Below, one piece after another: positions 44,103 through 51,054 of a stretch of DNA of 64,000 bases (the first letter of the stretch is position 1; the number at the start of each line of letters is the position of its first letter). The notes beneath the pieces are model-generated. The model made no database searches. It saw nothing but the letters and a program-made list of their open reading frames with translations, and was not told where the DNA came from. Location of the stretch: assembly GCA_963739385.1 (NCBI GenBank), contig CAVUAI010000041.1:1-64000 (forward strand). The letters are read 5' to 3'. This DNA comes from VAZQ01 sp963739385 (lineage in GTDB: Bacteria; Pseudomonadota; Alphaproteobacteria; Rhizobiales; Xanthobacteraceae). A program made the position numbers and the translations under genes.

Positions 44103-44422
44103 TGGAGCCCCCCGATCGTGTCCAGCGACCGTGTCGACTGATCATGTCGACGCCCCTTGTCTACACTCCCTGCGGCTTGGATTTGTGACTGAGGCAAGCC
44201 TGCGACAACGATGGCGCACGTTTCTCCAGGACTGTTGCCAGAATGCTGCACGCGGGTGCGCCCGCTCGCGACAATGGCCCGGGTTATCGGTGCTCCCGTG
44301 ATAAGTGCGCGAGCGCTTTTTTGTGCGACGTGTGGTGAAGCGCGGTCGTCTGGCCGCCGCTGAATGGACAGGATCGTGCGCGGTTCCCGTCGGAGTGGGA
44401 CCGTTGAACGACGATCAGCCGA
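44103..44422. other. Porin leader region with palindrome
   Basis: About 320 bp between the porin gene and the porin relic. GTCGAC-TGATCAT-GTCGAC (44133-44151) is a nearly symmetrical block 30-50 bp upstream of the porin start and could affect its mRNA leader or bind a regulator. No gene is seen. The porin promoter should lie here. Confidence 0.5.
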
Positions 44423-44532
44423 TCACGGGTAGAAATTGCGTTGCCAGCGGAAGAACGCAGACCACACATTCTGATCGTCGATGAGGGCAACCGCCGGCCG
44501 CGGCGCATTGGCGGTGTACAAGTTTACCACGC
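44423..44532 (-). pseudogene. 3' fragment of a second porin gene
   Basis: Reading the minus strand, this stretch encodes a C-terminal porin strand series, PAVALIDDQNVWSAFFRWQR followed by NFYP and a stop at 44423. It is almost identical in ending to the intact porin (DDQDVWSAFFRWQRNFYP). Similarity stops at about 44532, where the base composition drops and an integrase relic begins. A tandem porin copy was therefore truncated, most simply by insertion or excision of an integrase-bearing element at this point. Confidence 0.8.
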
Positions 44533-44744
44533 CGTCTTCTTTCGTGTTTCGTTCTCCTTTGCAGTCCGGCGCGATCTCACTGATATGCGGGCAATTTTTC
44601 TGATTTTTCTGTTTTCGTGTGCTGCGATCTATCGGCGTCTTTTGCTCGGAAATGTTGCCCCTGTGTTGCCCCAGCGGCGATTTGTTCGTGGTCTGATCGC
44701 TGCTCGATCTAGCAACTTGGGATCAGCGCTTAATCTGGCTCAGA
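44533..44744. other. Low-GC junction next to the integrase relic
   Basis: This stretch is visibly richer in A+T than the rest of the window (GCAATTTTTCTGATTTTTCTG at about 44590-44612). It lies between the porin fragment and the integrase 3' end. GATCAGCGCT occurs twice, at 44721-44730 and 44743-44752. The position is where an attachment site would be expected, but no matching second copy could be identified. Confidence 0.45.
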
Positions 44745-45201
44745 TCAGCGCTCGATCAGCCTGCCGAAGCGCTCGGCGGCCTCGCTGTCGCGCTCTTCGA
44801 CCGGATGCACATACAACGCCAATGTGATCGCTGGCGTGCTGTGCCCCAACCGAGCTTGCGCGGTCTCGACGCTCTGCCCGCTGTCGAGAAGCGACGTTGC
44901 AGCAGTATGCCTCCAGGCGTGACAGGGCTGCGCGCCGATGATTTTAGCGCGACGCATGAGCTGGCGCATGCGATCAGTCACACTCTGCGGAAGCATCGGC
45001 GCGCCGGCGAGGCCGGGGAACACAAAGCAATAGCTCACGCTGATATTCCCTGCCCCATTTGACCATCATCTCCTCGTCCAGACGAGCTGGGCCTTGAGCA
45101 AGGCAACCCGGCGGAATTTTCAGTTGGCGCGCACTGCTTTCGGTCTTGGCGCGCTCGCGGATCATTGCCCTATGAGCAACCTCCACGCCGACACGCTTCA
45201 T
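44745..45201 (-). pseudogene. Tyrosine recombinase (phage-type integrase) C-terminal relic
   Basis: The frame 44745-45038 holds the catalytic half: HAWRHTAATSLLDSGQSVET gives the H-x-x-R box, RLGHSTPAITLALYVHPVEE the H/W position and the nucleophile Tyr (LALY). Upstream, RERAKTESSARQLKIPP and EEMMVKWGREYQ, the beta-hairpin region with the KT-x-S motif, lie in a different frame up to 45201. A one-base shift near 45030 joins them. The first catalytic Arg and the entire core-binding N-terminal domain are missing, so the integrase is dead. It marks an old integration or excision event. Confidence 0.75.
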
Positions 45202-45263
45202 TTTCTAACGTCGCGGCCTCGTCTGGGGCGTTCGCAGCAGCATCTTATCACCGAGCTGCAGTC

Positions 45264-45308
45264 GCCGGCCAGCACCCGCTGCACGACACTGGTTCCGATG
45301 CCGAGCTT
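45264..45308 (-). pseudogene. Possible serine-recombinase HTH fragment
   Basis: KLGIGTSVVQRVLAG matches the C-terminal helix-turn-helix found in resolvase/invertase proteins, where LGIGTSTVQRI-like sequences are common. Flanking residues in the same frame do not continue the family. This is a very small scar, consistent with the mobile-element debris beside it, and it could be coincidence. Confidence 0.35.
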
Positions 45309-45436
45309 GAAGTCCCAAGGCAGTCCATCAGCTCCTCGGCGAGGGTGAGAAATGAGAAGGTCTGCGGGTTCTGCCGCGAGCACGCGATCCGCGTCGTCGT
45401 CAGCGGACGGATGACTAGGCCGCCAACTGAGGCGGC

Positions 45437-45556
45437 CTACCTGCGCATTAAGTTCAGGGCGCCGCGACCGGCACGGAATAGCGTTAGGATCGGCAGAGGC
45501 CAGAGCGCGACACGGAGCCAATGCAAAGTCCAATAGCGGGCGTTGGGACTCATCAT
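45437..45556 (-). CDS. Possible 39-residue membrane peptide
   Basis: The ATG at 45556 follows GGGAGCACTCCC. The frame encodes MMSPNARYWTLHWLRVALWP and LPILTLFRAGRGALNLMRR, one hydrophobic helix with a basic end. I do not recognise it. The region is otherwise mobile-element debris, and the frame could be random. Flanks 45309-45436 and 45557-45725 show nothing else. Confidence 0.3.
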   Translation of the reverse strand: MMSPNARYWTLHWLRVALWPLPILTLFRAGRGALNLMRR

Positions 45557-45725
45557 TGGGAGTGCTCCCTTGCGCACCGAGAATATTAAAAAAACGGACC
45601 AGCCCCCCAAATCAAAAGGGACCAAGGGGTCGGAAAGGGAGCAGCGCCCCCCGGCCGATAGGCTTGCGGGCATGCGGCCCGCACCTCTGGGATGAGCGGT
45701 TAAGAGTGCGCCTGGACATGAGAGA

Positions 45726-46703
45726 CTAATTCACCTTGATGCCTGCCACCTTGATCACCTTCGCCCAGCGCTCGGTGTCCTCGGCCATGAACCGTCCGAA
45801 GTCGGCAGCCGTGCCACCGGGCACCACGCCGCCCATGTCGATGACGCGCTGCCTGATGTTCGGTTGGGCGAGCGCGTCGCTGGCGTGCTTGTGGAGCAGC
45901 GCGACGATGTCGGCCGGTACGTTTTTCGGCGCGACCAGACCGCTCCAGCCGATGGCCATGTAACCGGGCAGCAGGTCCGATAACGGCTTTACGTCCGGCA
46001 GCGCATCGAGCTTCATGTCGAGCGTCACCGCGATCGCGCGCACAGAGCCGGCCTTGCAATATTCCATTGCCGAGCCCGTGGTGGCGATCACCATCTGGCA
46101 GTGCCCAGCGATGAGATCGGTCATCGCTGGCGCCTCACCGCGATACGGAACGTGCGCAAGCTTGATCCCCGCCATCATCTGAAGCAACTCGCCGCCGAGA
46201 TGGCCGGTCGAGCCGACACCGCCGGAACCCATGTTGATCTTGCCTGGGTTGGACTTGGCGAGCGCGATGAACTCCGCCGCGGTCTTCGCCGGCACCGACG
46301 GATGAACCATCATCAGACACGGCGAGGTCATCGTATTAACGATCGGAACGAAGTCGTTCATGAAGACGTAGTTCAAGTTCTCGTAGAGCGAGTTGTTGAT
46401 GGCGTTGACCGAGTTCGCCATGAACAGCGTGTAACCGTCGGGCGGCGCATGCGCCGCCATCTCGGTACCGATGTTGTTGCCGCCGCCGGGTCGGTTCTCG
46501 ACGAAGAACGGCTGGCCGAGCTTCTCGGTGAGATATTGCGCAACCAGCCGCCCGATGATGTCGGTCGACCCGCCGGCCGACGTCGCGACCAGGACGCGGA
46601 CCGGCCGCGACGGATAGGTGTCGGCGAAGGCGAGCCGCGAGGCGACAGGCAGCGCGGCGAGGCCGGCGGAAAGGCGTAGGATGTCACGGCGCAGGATTCC
46701 CAT
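45726..46703 (-). CDS. Bug/TctC-family tripartite tricarboxylate receptor 2
   Basis: This 325-residue periplasmic receptor has an RR-type N-terminus (MGILRRDILRLSAGLAALPV) suggesting TAT export. TYPSRPVRVLVATSAGGSTD, GQPFFVENRPGGGNNIGTEM, MGSGGVGSTGHLGGELLQMM and AHVPYRGEAPAMTDLIAGHC are family landmarks. The ATG at 46703 lies 7 bp after GGAG. It is followed on the same strand by an alpha/beta hydrolase upstream (46757-47557, 53 bp gap), so the two form an operon in the order hydrolase then receptor. The hydrolase may act on the ester or diketone form of the transported acid. Confidence 0.9.
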   Translation of the reverse strand: MGILRRDILRLSAGLAALPVASRLAFADTYPSRPVRVLVATSAGGSTDIIGRLVAQYLTEKLGQPFFVENRPGGGNNIGTEMAAHAPPDGYTLFMANSVNAINNSLYENLNYVFMNDFVPIVNTMTSPCLMMVHPSVPAKTAAEFIALAKSNPGKINMGSGGVGSTGHLGGELLQMMAGIKLAHVPYRGEAPAMTDLIAGHCQMVIATTGSAMEYCKAGSVRAIAVTLDMKLDALPDVKPLSDLLPGYMAIGWSGLVAPKNVPADIVALLHKHASDALAQPNIRQRVIDMGGVVPGGTAADFGRFMAEDTERWAKVIKVAGIKVN

Positions 46704-46756
46704 CGGCATTCTCCAAAGAGTGAGAGCCATTCAAACGGACCCCAGCAGAATTGAGG

Positions 46757-47557
46757 TTAACCCTGGCGGAGCACCGGGAACAAGCCGTGGTCTTTCAAGA
46801 ACTCAATCATGTAGCGGTCGAACAGCCACGGTTGCTCCATCTGGCAGGCATGGCCCGCGCCATGAAGAATCCGCATCGCACAATTCGGAATCTGCTCCTT
46901 CAGCGCGAATGCCGACTTGTGGATTCCATCCTCGCTGCCGCTCAGGATGATGGACGGGCACTTCACGCTCGTATAGTGATCCGCAGCGTCCGGCGCCTTA
47001 AGGGCTAGGAATTGGCGGACAATCGTCTCGAGGTCGGCTTGCGCGTTGCGCTCGGCGAACATGTCGGCGAAGTACATCGCCAGCGGCGTCTGGCGAAACG
47101 CCGGGCTCAAGTCCTCGAAGGTGTAATCCCAGCGATAGCCGATGCCCCGGTCTGTGTATTGCTTGATGCGATGCCCCGTGAACTCCTTGCCGGGGTTGTA
47201 ACCGGTGCCGCACATGATCAGCGCTTTGGTTTTGCTCGGCCGCGCGTGGTGCATATAGGGGAGAATGGCGGAGCCGACCGAGCAGCCGACTAGGATCGCG
47301 GGCTCCTTGGGGAACTCCGTCTCGATCGCCTCCCAGCAGCCCTCCGCCATGTCGCTCATGGTCAGACCGTCGCGCGCCTTCGGCGAACGGCCGTAGCCCG
47401 GAATGTCGATGGCGATGCAGCGGAACCAGGTGGACATGTGCGCCATCTGGAAAATCCAGCACGACTGGTCCATCGGGTTGGGATGCACGAAGGCCATGAC
47501 CGGCCCGGTGCGGCCCATGCGCTCGTAATACAACGGTCCGTCGATGTGGTCGGCCAT
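46757..47557 (-). CDS. Alpha/beta-hydrolase-fold enzyme
   Basis: This 266-residue enzyme has AFVHPNPMDQSCWIFQMAHM in the oxyanion region and CIAIDIPGYGRSPKARDG. The nucleophile elbow is ILVGCSVGSAILPY (G-x-S-x-G as GCSVG). The acid region is IILSGSEDGIHKSAF and the catalytic His is in GAGHACQME. It resembles meta-cleavage-product hydrolases and related C-C or ester hydrolases. The start at 47557 is supported by GGAGGAG; a further 36-residue extension lacks signals. It is the first gene of a two-gene operon with a Bug receptor. Confidence 0.88.
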   Translation of the reverse strand: MADHIDGPLYYERMGRTGPVMAFVHPNPMDQSCWIFQMAHMSTWFRCIAIDIPGYGRSPKARDGLTMSDMAEGCWEAIETEFPKEPAILVGCSVGSAILPYMHHARPSKTKALIMCGTGYNPGKEFTGHRIKQYTDRGIGYRWDYTFEDLSPAFRQTPLAMYFADMFAERNAQADLETIVRQFLALKAPDAADHYTSVKCPSIILSGSEDGIHKSAFALKEQIPNCAMRILHGAGHACQMEQPWLFDRYMIEFLKDHGLFPVLRQG

Positions 47558-47726
47558 GCAGCACTCCTCCGAGTCTTGCAAAGTCGACCAATGGTAGCGG
47601 GGGAGCGTGGCCGGCGTCTCGATATGACCTTTGGGTTGCTCCGGACGCGGAAGCCGTTTAGCCAAATTTAAACCGTCTCGCGCGGTTTAACTTGAGAGAA
47701 GCTTAGAAGGCAGCCATCGTTAGAGG

Positions 47727-47924
47727 ATGCTAACCTCAGAGGATCATCGTCAATTAGCCGAGCGATGCATAAGGCTTGCCAAGGCTTGCACCAAACTGAG
47801 CGTCGCTGAGCATTTGATGACACTGGCAGCGGAGCATCTGGAGTTAGCTGAACTGGCTCTGAGGTTGCGTCAACCAAGTGCCGGCATCGAACGGCAACAC
47901 ATCAGGATAGTCGCAGGAGATTAG
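47727..47924 (+). CDS. Small helical hypothetical protein, 65 residues
   Basis: MLTSEDHRQLAERCIRLAKA followed by LMTLAAEHLELAELALRLRQ is an amphipathic two-helix pattern. It resembles the very common short rhizobial proteins beginning SxEDYRxxAxECxxLA and containing a LAxxWLxLA helix; their function is unknown. The next gene starts 3 bp after its stop, so they are probably co-transcribed. GTTAGAGG is a modest ribosome binding site. Confidence 0.6.
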   Translation: MLTSEDHRQLAERCIRLAKACTKLSVAEHLMTLAAEHLELAELALRLRQPSAGIERQHIRIVAGD

Positions 47925-47927
47925 AAC

Positions 47928-48263
47928 ATGCCGTTCCGCTTAATGCGCGCGGCATTGCTCGGCGTAATCGGCGTCCTGCTGGGCGCAAGCGCCCAGGCGC
48001 AGGTCTATCGCGGCAATGACACCGGCGGCATCATCTCGTGGTCCTGCGAGAACGAGGCACTGGCCCAGCAGATTGCGGCGGAGTATTGCGCGCGCTGGGA
48101 TAAATACCACCGCATCACCAGCGTGCATCGGCAGTACGGCGACTTCATCACCTTCAACTGCTTATGGTCGCCGTACATCAACCGCTATGCGCTGCCGGCG
48201 GTTGGGACCCGATCGACCTGCGCTTACCCGCGCCTGCGGGCGGTGGTCAGAGCGCTCAACTGA
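47928..48263 (+). CDS. Secreted hypothetical protein, 111 residues
   Basis: A signal peptide (ALLGVIGVLLGASAQAQ) precedes a short mature domain. It shows YRGNDTGGIISWSCENEALA and QQIAAEYCARWDKYHRITSV, and ends TCAYPRLRAVVRALN. Conserved-looking cysteines (SCEN, EYCARW, FNCLW, STCAY) suggest two disulfides. The family is not recognised. The start is 3 bp after the preceding small gene, with AGGAG in the overlap region (GCAGGAGATTAGAACATG). Confidence 0.7.
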   Translation: MPFRLMRAALLGVIGVLLGASAQAQVYRGNDTGGIISWSCENEALAQQIAAEYCARWDKYHRITSVHRQYGDFITFNCLWSPYINRYALPAVGTRSTCAYPRLRAVVRALN

Positions 48264-48274
48264 GGAGCATTCAT

Positions 48275-48351
48275 TCGATCCCGACCTCCTCGGCCATCGC
48301 CGCCGCGCCACCGAGCAGCCCGATGAACTCGCGCCGCCTCATGCCGAACAT
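48275..48351 (-). pseudogene. TAT-signal fragment of an ABC substrate-binding protein
   Basis: From an ATG at 48351, with GGGAG upstream, the minus strand encodes MFGMRRREFIGLLGGAAAMA and then ends after a few residues. This is the canonical signal of PF04392-type receptors and parallels MFVIGRRQFISLLGGAAAAW of the intact gene at 10688. The mature domain is absent, so this is a gene scar. Confidence 0.7.
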
Positions 48352-49086
48352 GGGGCTCCCTCTCCCCAGGTGCCGCCGATCTTACCAGCTAGGGACGCCG
48401 GACGCAGGCGGTTTGACGCATCAGGAGCCTGCCGGGGATGATCTTCGGCAGCAACGGCGGCTCGCCTCTACCGCCTCAAGCTCAAGGCGGCCGAAAACAC
48501 GCGCCTATGCCGGTCTATTCCGAAGATCGGCTCGCCAAGTTGAAGGGCGAGTATGAACTCGCGGCAAGAGAACCGACCAACCTACGTTACGGCTACGTCC
48601 AAGCCAGCTGACGCACCGGCCAGGCACGAAGGGCGGCGTCGCCCGGCTGCACCGAACGGCCTCAGCGTCTTCATGCTACGCGGCGAAGTTGAGGCGTGTG
48701 CCTGCCCTATTTTCGTCGTCGGGTGCCCTGCTTCGTTCGGTGTGGCTGAAGCGCAACATCGATTCAAAATTCGCGCGTTAATCATCTCCGGTAACGAGGC
48801 ACACATCGTTTTTCTTTTCGGCGTGTCACATTGACATCGACGCTCGGCTCAGACGACCCCAATCCGCAGAGCCGCCCGTCACGAAACCCCGCCACCCACT
48901 CACCCCGGGCGGGGTTTTTGTTGGCACTGACAAGACATTTGTATGGGCCATCAGTGTTGCGCCGTCGCCACAGCGCCCGCCGTAGTCATCGATCCTAACG
49001 GGTTCTGCCACGTTTTGGTCACGGTATGGGAATGCGCTTGGGGGTCGGGGCAAGCCACTGGCCTTTGGCGCAGCACGGGGGGCATC
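48352..49086. other. Poorly coding region with a terminator
   Basis: No frame in this 735-bp stretch has both a translation signal and a recognisable product. A strong intrinsic terminator lies at 48887-48919. The short frame at 48553-48834 on the plus strand lacks a ribosome binding site. The last 20 bp carry CACGGGGGGCATC, the ribosome binding site of the microprotein gene at 49087. Confidence 0.5.
48887..48919 (+). terminator. Rho-independent terminator, plus strand
   Basis: CCCCGCC (48887-48893) pairs with GGCGGGG (48908-48914) around a 14-nt loop, followed by TTTTT. It lies more than 600 bp past the last convincing plus-strand gene, so it may end a small RNA or a lost gene. Confidence 0.7.
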
Positions 49087-49179
49087 ATGGCCAATGTCGT
49101 CAACGACTTTCTGCTGTTCTCCTGTTTGGCAGCATTCGTCACGGGGATTGTCCTCGCGGCCGCGAGTCTGCTCATCTGA
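49087..49179 (+). CDS. 30-residue membrane microprotein, copy 2
   Basis: ATG 49087, with GGGGGG just upstream, encodes MANVVNDFLLFSCLAAFVTG then IVLAAASLLI, exactly 30 residues. It is the paralogue of the peptide at 18439-18531 (LLFSC, VTGIVLAAA and LLI conserved), again with a G-rich ribosome binding site and TGA stop. It is predicted as a single inner-membrane helix. A convergent small membrane protein gene ends 14 bp away. Confidence 0.7.
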   Translation: MANVVNDFLLFSCLAAFVTGIVLAAASLLI

Positions 49180-49193
49180 TGCAGCCACTCTGC

Positions 49194-49454
49194 TTAGCGA
49201 CGCCCCTCGGGTGGTGTGTGCAGGTACGTGAGAATATTGCTGGCGATTGAATAACAAAGCCAGCCAAGCACAAGTCCGCCTATCGCAATGCCGATTTTGG
49301 TCCAGACGCCGGCTGGCTTGTCCAGAAAAAATGCCGCCGCCATGCCGCCGATGACCATACCTGCCCCGACGTTATTCCAGAACGATGCCGCCAACCTGAC
49401 TCGCTCGTTGCGCTGTACCGTTGAGTTGCTTCCAAAATGATCCTCGAGCCGCAT
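49194..49454 (-). CDS. Small membrane protein, 86 residues
   Basis: The family is not recognised. Two hydrophobic helices (GAGMVIGGMAAAFF and IGIAIGGLVLGWLCYSIASN) follow a polar N-terminus (MRLEDHFGSNSTVQRNERVR). The ATG at 49454 has GGGAGGACGGAC upstream, a very good ribosome binding site. It ends 14 bp from the convergent 30-residue microprotein gene. Confidence 0.6.
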   Translation of the reverse strand: MRLEDHFGSNSTVQRNERVRLAASFWNNVGAGMVIGGMAAAFFLDKPAGVWTKIGIAIGGLVLGWLCYSIASNILTYLHTPPEGRR

Positions 49455-49894
49455 GTCCGTCCTCCCGTGGTTGCCGGTTGACAGGCGCTGAGATAAATGC
49501 CGAAGAAGCAATGGTCGCCGGTGCCGGGGCCGCCAGACATATCCTCAGAGAAGGTGAAGGTGCTGGTCAAGCCGTTGTACCGCAGTTTCTGGAAATCGAA
49601 GTCAAAAAGGGGTTCAACTCGCTCCTGCGCGTCACGCGACTGTCGTGCGACTACGCACGAGACGCTTAGTGGCCCACGAGCATTCGTCAGCGGCATTCTG
49701 GCACCGCAGCGTGCGACCAATTTGCGGGTCGGCACAAAACCGTAGCTGGACTCCCAGCAGCTGACGGGCGTAGGCTGCAAGTGATCGAGCCGCCGTCGCA
49801 AAGCGACCGGGCCTTCAATCCACTGCATCATTGCACCCTGTGAGCGTCCATCCGCTCGCGCACCGACGCATGTCGGGCTTGAGAAGATTGCGTC
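49455..49894. other. Intergenic, no gene recognised
   Basis: About 440 bp. A plus-strand frame from 49497 (MPKKQWSPVPGPPDISSEKV...) begins in a protein-like way but lacks a ribosome binding site and degenerates into arginine/serine-rich sequence. I cannot support a gene. Confidence 0.4.
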
Positions 49895-50278
49895 ATGGTC
49901 GAAACTCCGCTGGCGTTTAGTTTTAGCAAGACACGCGCGATTTGCGATGCGTTCGATGATGCCTGGGCGTTCGTGCAGGGCCTTGGCAGCGACCTCACGG
50001 AAGCATCCAGGTCACTCGCGACGCGCACGATCCTGGCCAAGCGCATCATAGAGATGGCCGATCAGGGCCTGACGGACGTGCCAGAACTCCGTGATGATGC
50101 CGTAGCTTTCCTTCAACGGAATCCGCCTCCGGCTGGTCCAAACGGCTTCGAGAGAAGCATCGGCCCCGCCCGTCTCGCTCGCCGAGCTAAGGGGAGGCAA
50201 AGCGATGCATTAGGTTGCAAAGTCGGGTTACAGGCAGACCCGCGCATCACTAACCCGGGACACGTTTTGCGTGGGTAG
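49895..50278 (+). CDS. Hypothetical helical protein
   Basis: The first ~75 residues are credible: FSFSKTRAICDAFDDAWAFV, then LATRTILAKRIIEMADQGLT and DVPELRDDAVAFLQ. This resembles short rhizobial proteins with an ATRIIxxAxxGERDxxxLRDxAL pattern (function unknown). The remaining ~50 residues (ARLARRAKGRQSDALG onward) look like read-through after loss of the original stop. There is no strong ribosome binding site. Confidence 0.5.
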   Translation: MVETPLAFSFSKTRAICDAFDDAWAFVQGLGSDLTEASRSLATRTILAKRIIEMADQGLTDVPELRDDAVAFLQRNPPPAGPNGFERSIGPARLARRAKGRQSDALGCKVGLQADPRITNPGHVLRG

Positions 50279-50519
50279 GAAAATGCCGAACAAAACTTGC
50301 AGACATCTGTCGAGAATGCCACGATCTCGCCAATGACGCCCGACGCATAGCGGACGCCGCAACCGATCCGACGACCAAAAATGAGTTTCAGGAAATAGAA
50401 CGCGGCTGGCTCAAGAGGGACCGGCACGAGAAAGACATTAGCGTTCCGAGATCGCCGCGGCAGAAATAGCAGGTTTGGCCGCCGCTAACTTGGCGAGCGC
50501 ATGAGCACCTCGCTCCTCG
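50279..50519. other. Intergenic upstream of the candidate sRNA
   Basis: No gene is seen. A promoter for the downstream structured RNA should lie in its last ~60 bp; a TTGGCG hexamer at about 50490 is one possibility for a -35 box, but no good -10 could be placed. Confidence 0.4.
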
Positions 50520-50627
50520 AAATGAGAGCTTGCTCCTACGCGGCAATCAGAAGATCATCTGGTCAACCTTCGTTAGAAGGTTCTCTTCTGGTGAACTGAA
50601 GCCCCGTCTTGTGGCGGGGCTTTTTTT
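50520..50627 (+). ncRNA. Candidate small RNA with intrinsic terminator
   Basis: This non-coding segment folds strongly. AGAAGA (50549-50554) pairs with TCTTCT (50584-50589), and inside it AACCTTC (50565-50571) pairs with GAAGGTT (50576-50582) across a GTTA loop. An 11-nt linker then leads to the terminator stem GCCCCG/CGGGGC and seven T residues. No coding frame precedes it. It has the layout of a trans-acting sRNA; the 5' end is not defined. Confidence 0.5.
50601..50627 (+). terminator. Rho-independent terminator, plus strand
   Basis: GCCCCG (50601-50606) and CGGGGC (50615-50620) with an 8-nt loop, followed by TTTTTTT (50621-50627). It terminates the candidate sRNA, since no plus-strand gene ends nearby. 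Confidence 0.85.
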
Positions 50628-50830
50628 ATCGCCTTTGCGATCTGGCGGTTCCAGCCGCGTCGTAGACCCGCGTCACAGACCAACGACTGATCCAACGCTC
50701 GCGACCTCCCGTCGCCAAGTTTTTAGCGTCGTTGGGCAGGATAGAAACTTTGAAAAACAATCTGAAACTCATGCGGGAAACGCTTACGTGCGCCGCGTGC
50801 ATGTAGCACATCATGAATATTCGCAGTATT

Positions 50831-51020
50831 CGACATCGACAGCCTTAACCCCAATCCGCGCAACGCCCGGACGCACTCGATCAAGCAAGTTTGGCAGATT
50901 GCCGAGAGCATGAATCAGTTCGGCCTCATCGTGCCAATTGTGATCGATGAACTCGCACCATTCTGGCCGGCCAAGGCCGGGGTGCATGTAGTTGACTTTA
51001 CGTTTCGTAAGACATTCCAA
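50831..51020 (+). pseudogene. ParB-like (ParB/Srx N-terminal) domain fragment
   Basis: The plus strand encodes LNPNPRNARTHSIKQVWQIA then ESMNQFGLIVPIVIDE. This is the N-terminal box of ParB-like nuclease/methyltransferase-associated domains (usual form LxPNPRNARTHSxxQIxQIAxSI..FGFTNPVLID). It opens without a usable start (frame broken just upstream at about 50825) and after VIDE continues into unrelated residues to a TGA at 51020. Free-standing ParB-domain proteins fused to DNA methylases are typical of prophages, so this is another mobile-element scar. Confidence 0.65.
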
Positions 51021-51054
51021 TGACTACTTGCTTCAACATCAAACGGACGTAGGG

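Noticed and set aside
48553..48834. 93-codon plus-strand frame
   Set aside because: No translation signal and no recognisable features, although a terminator follows.
49497..49745. 82-codon plus-strand frame with a protein-like start
   Set aside because: No ribosome binding site, and the second half is non-protein-like; insufficient support.
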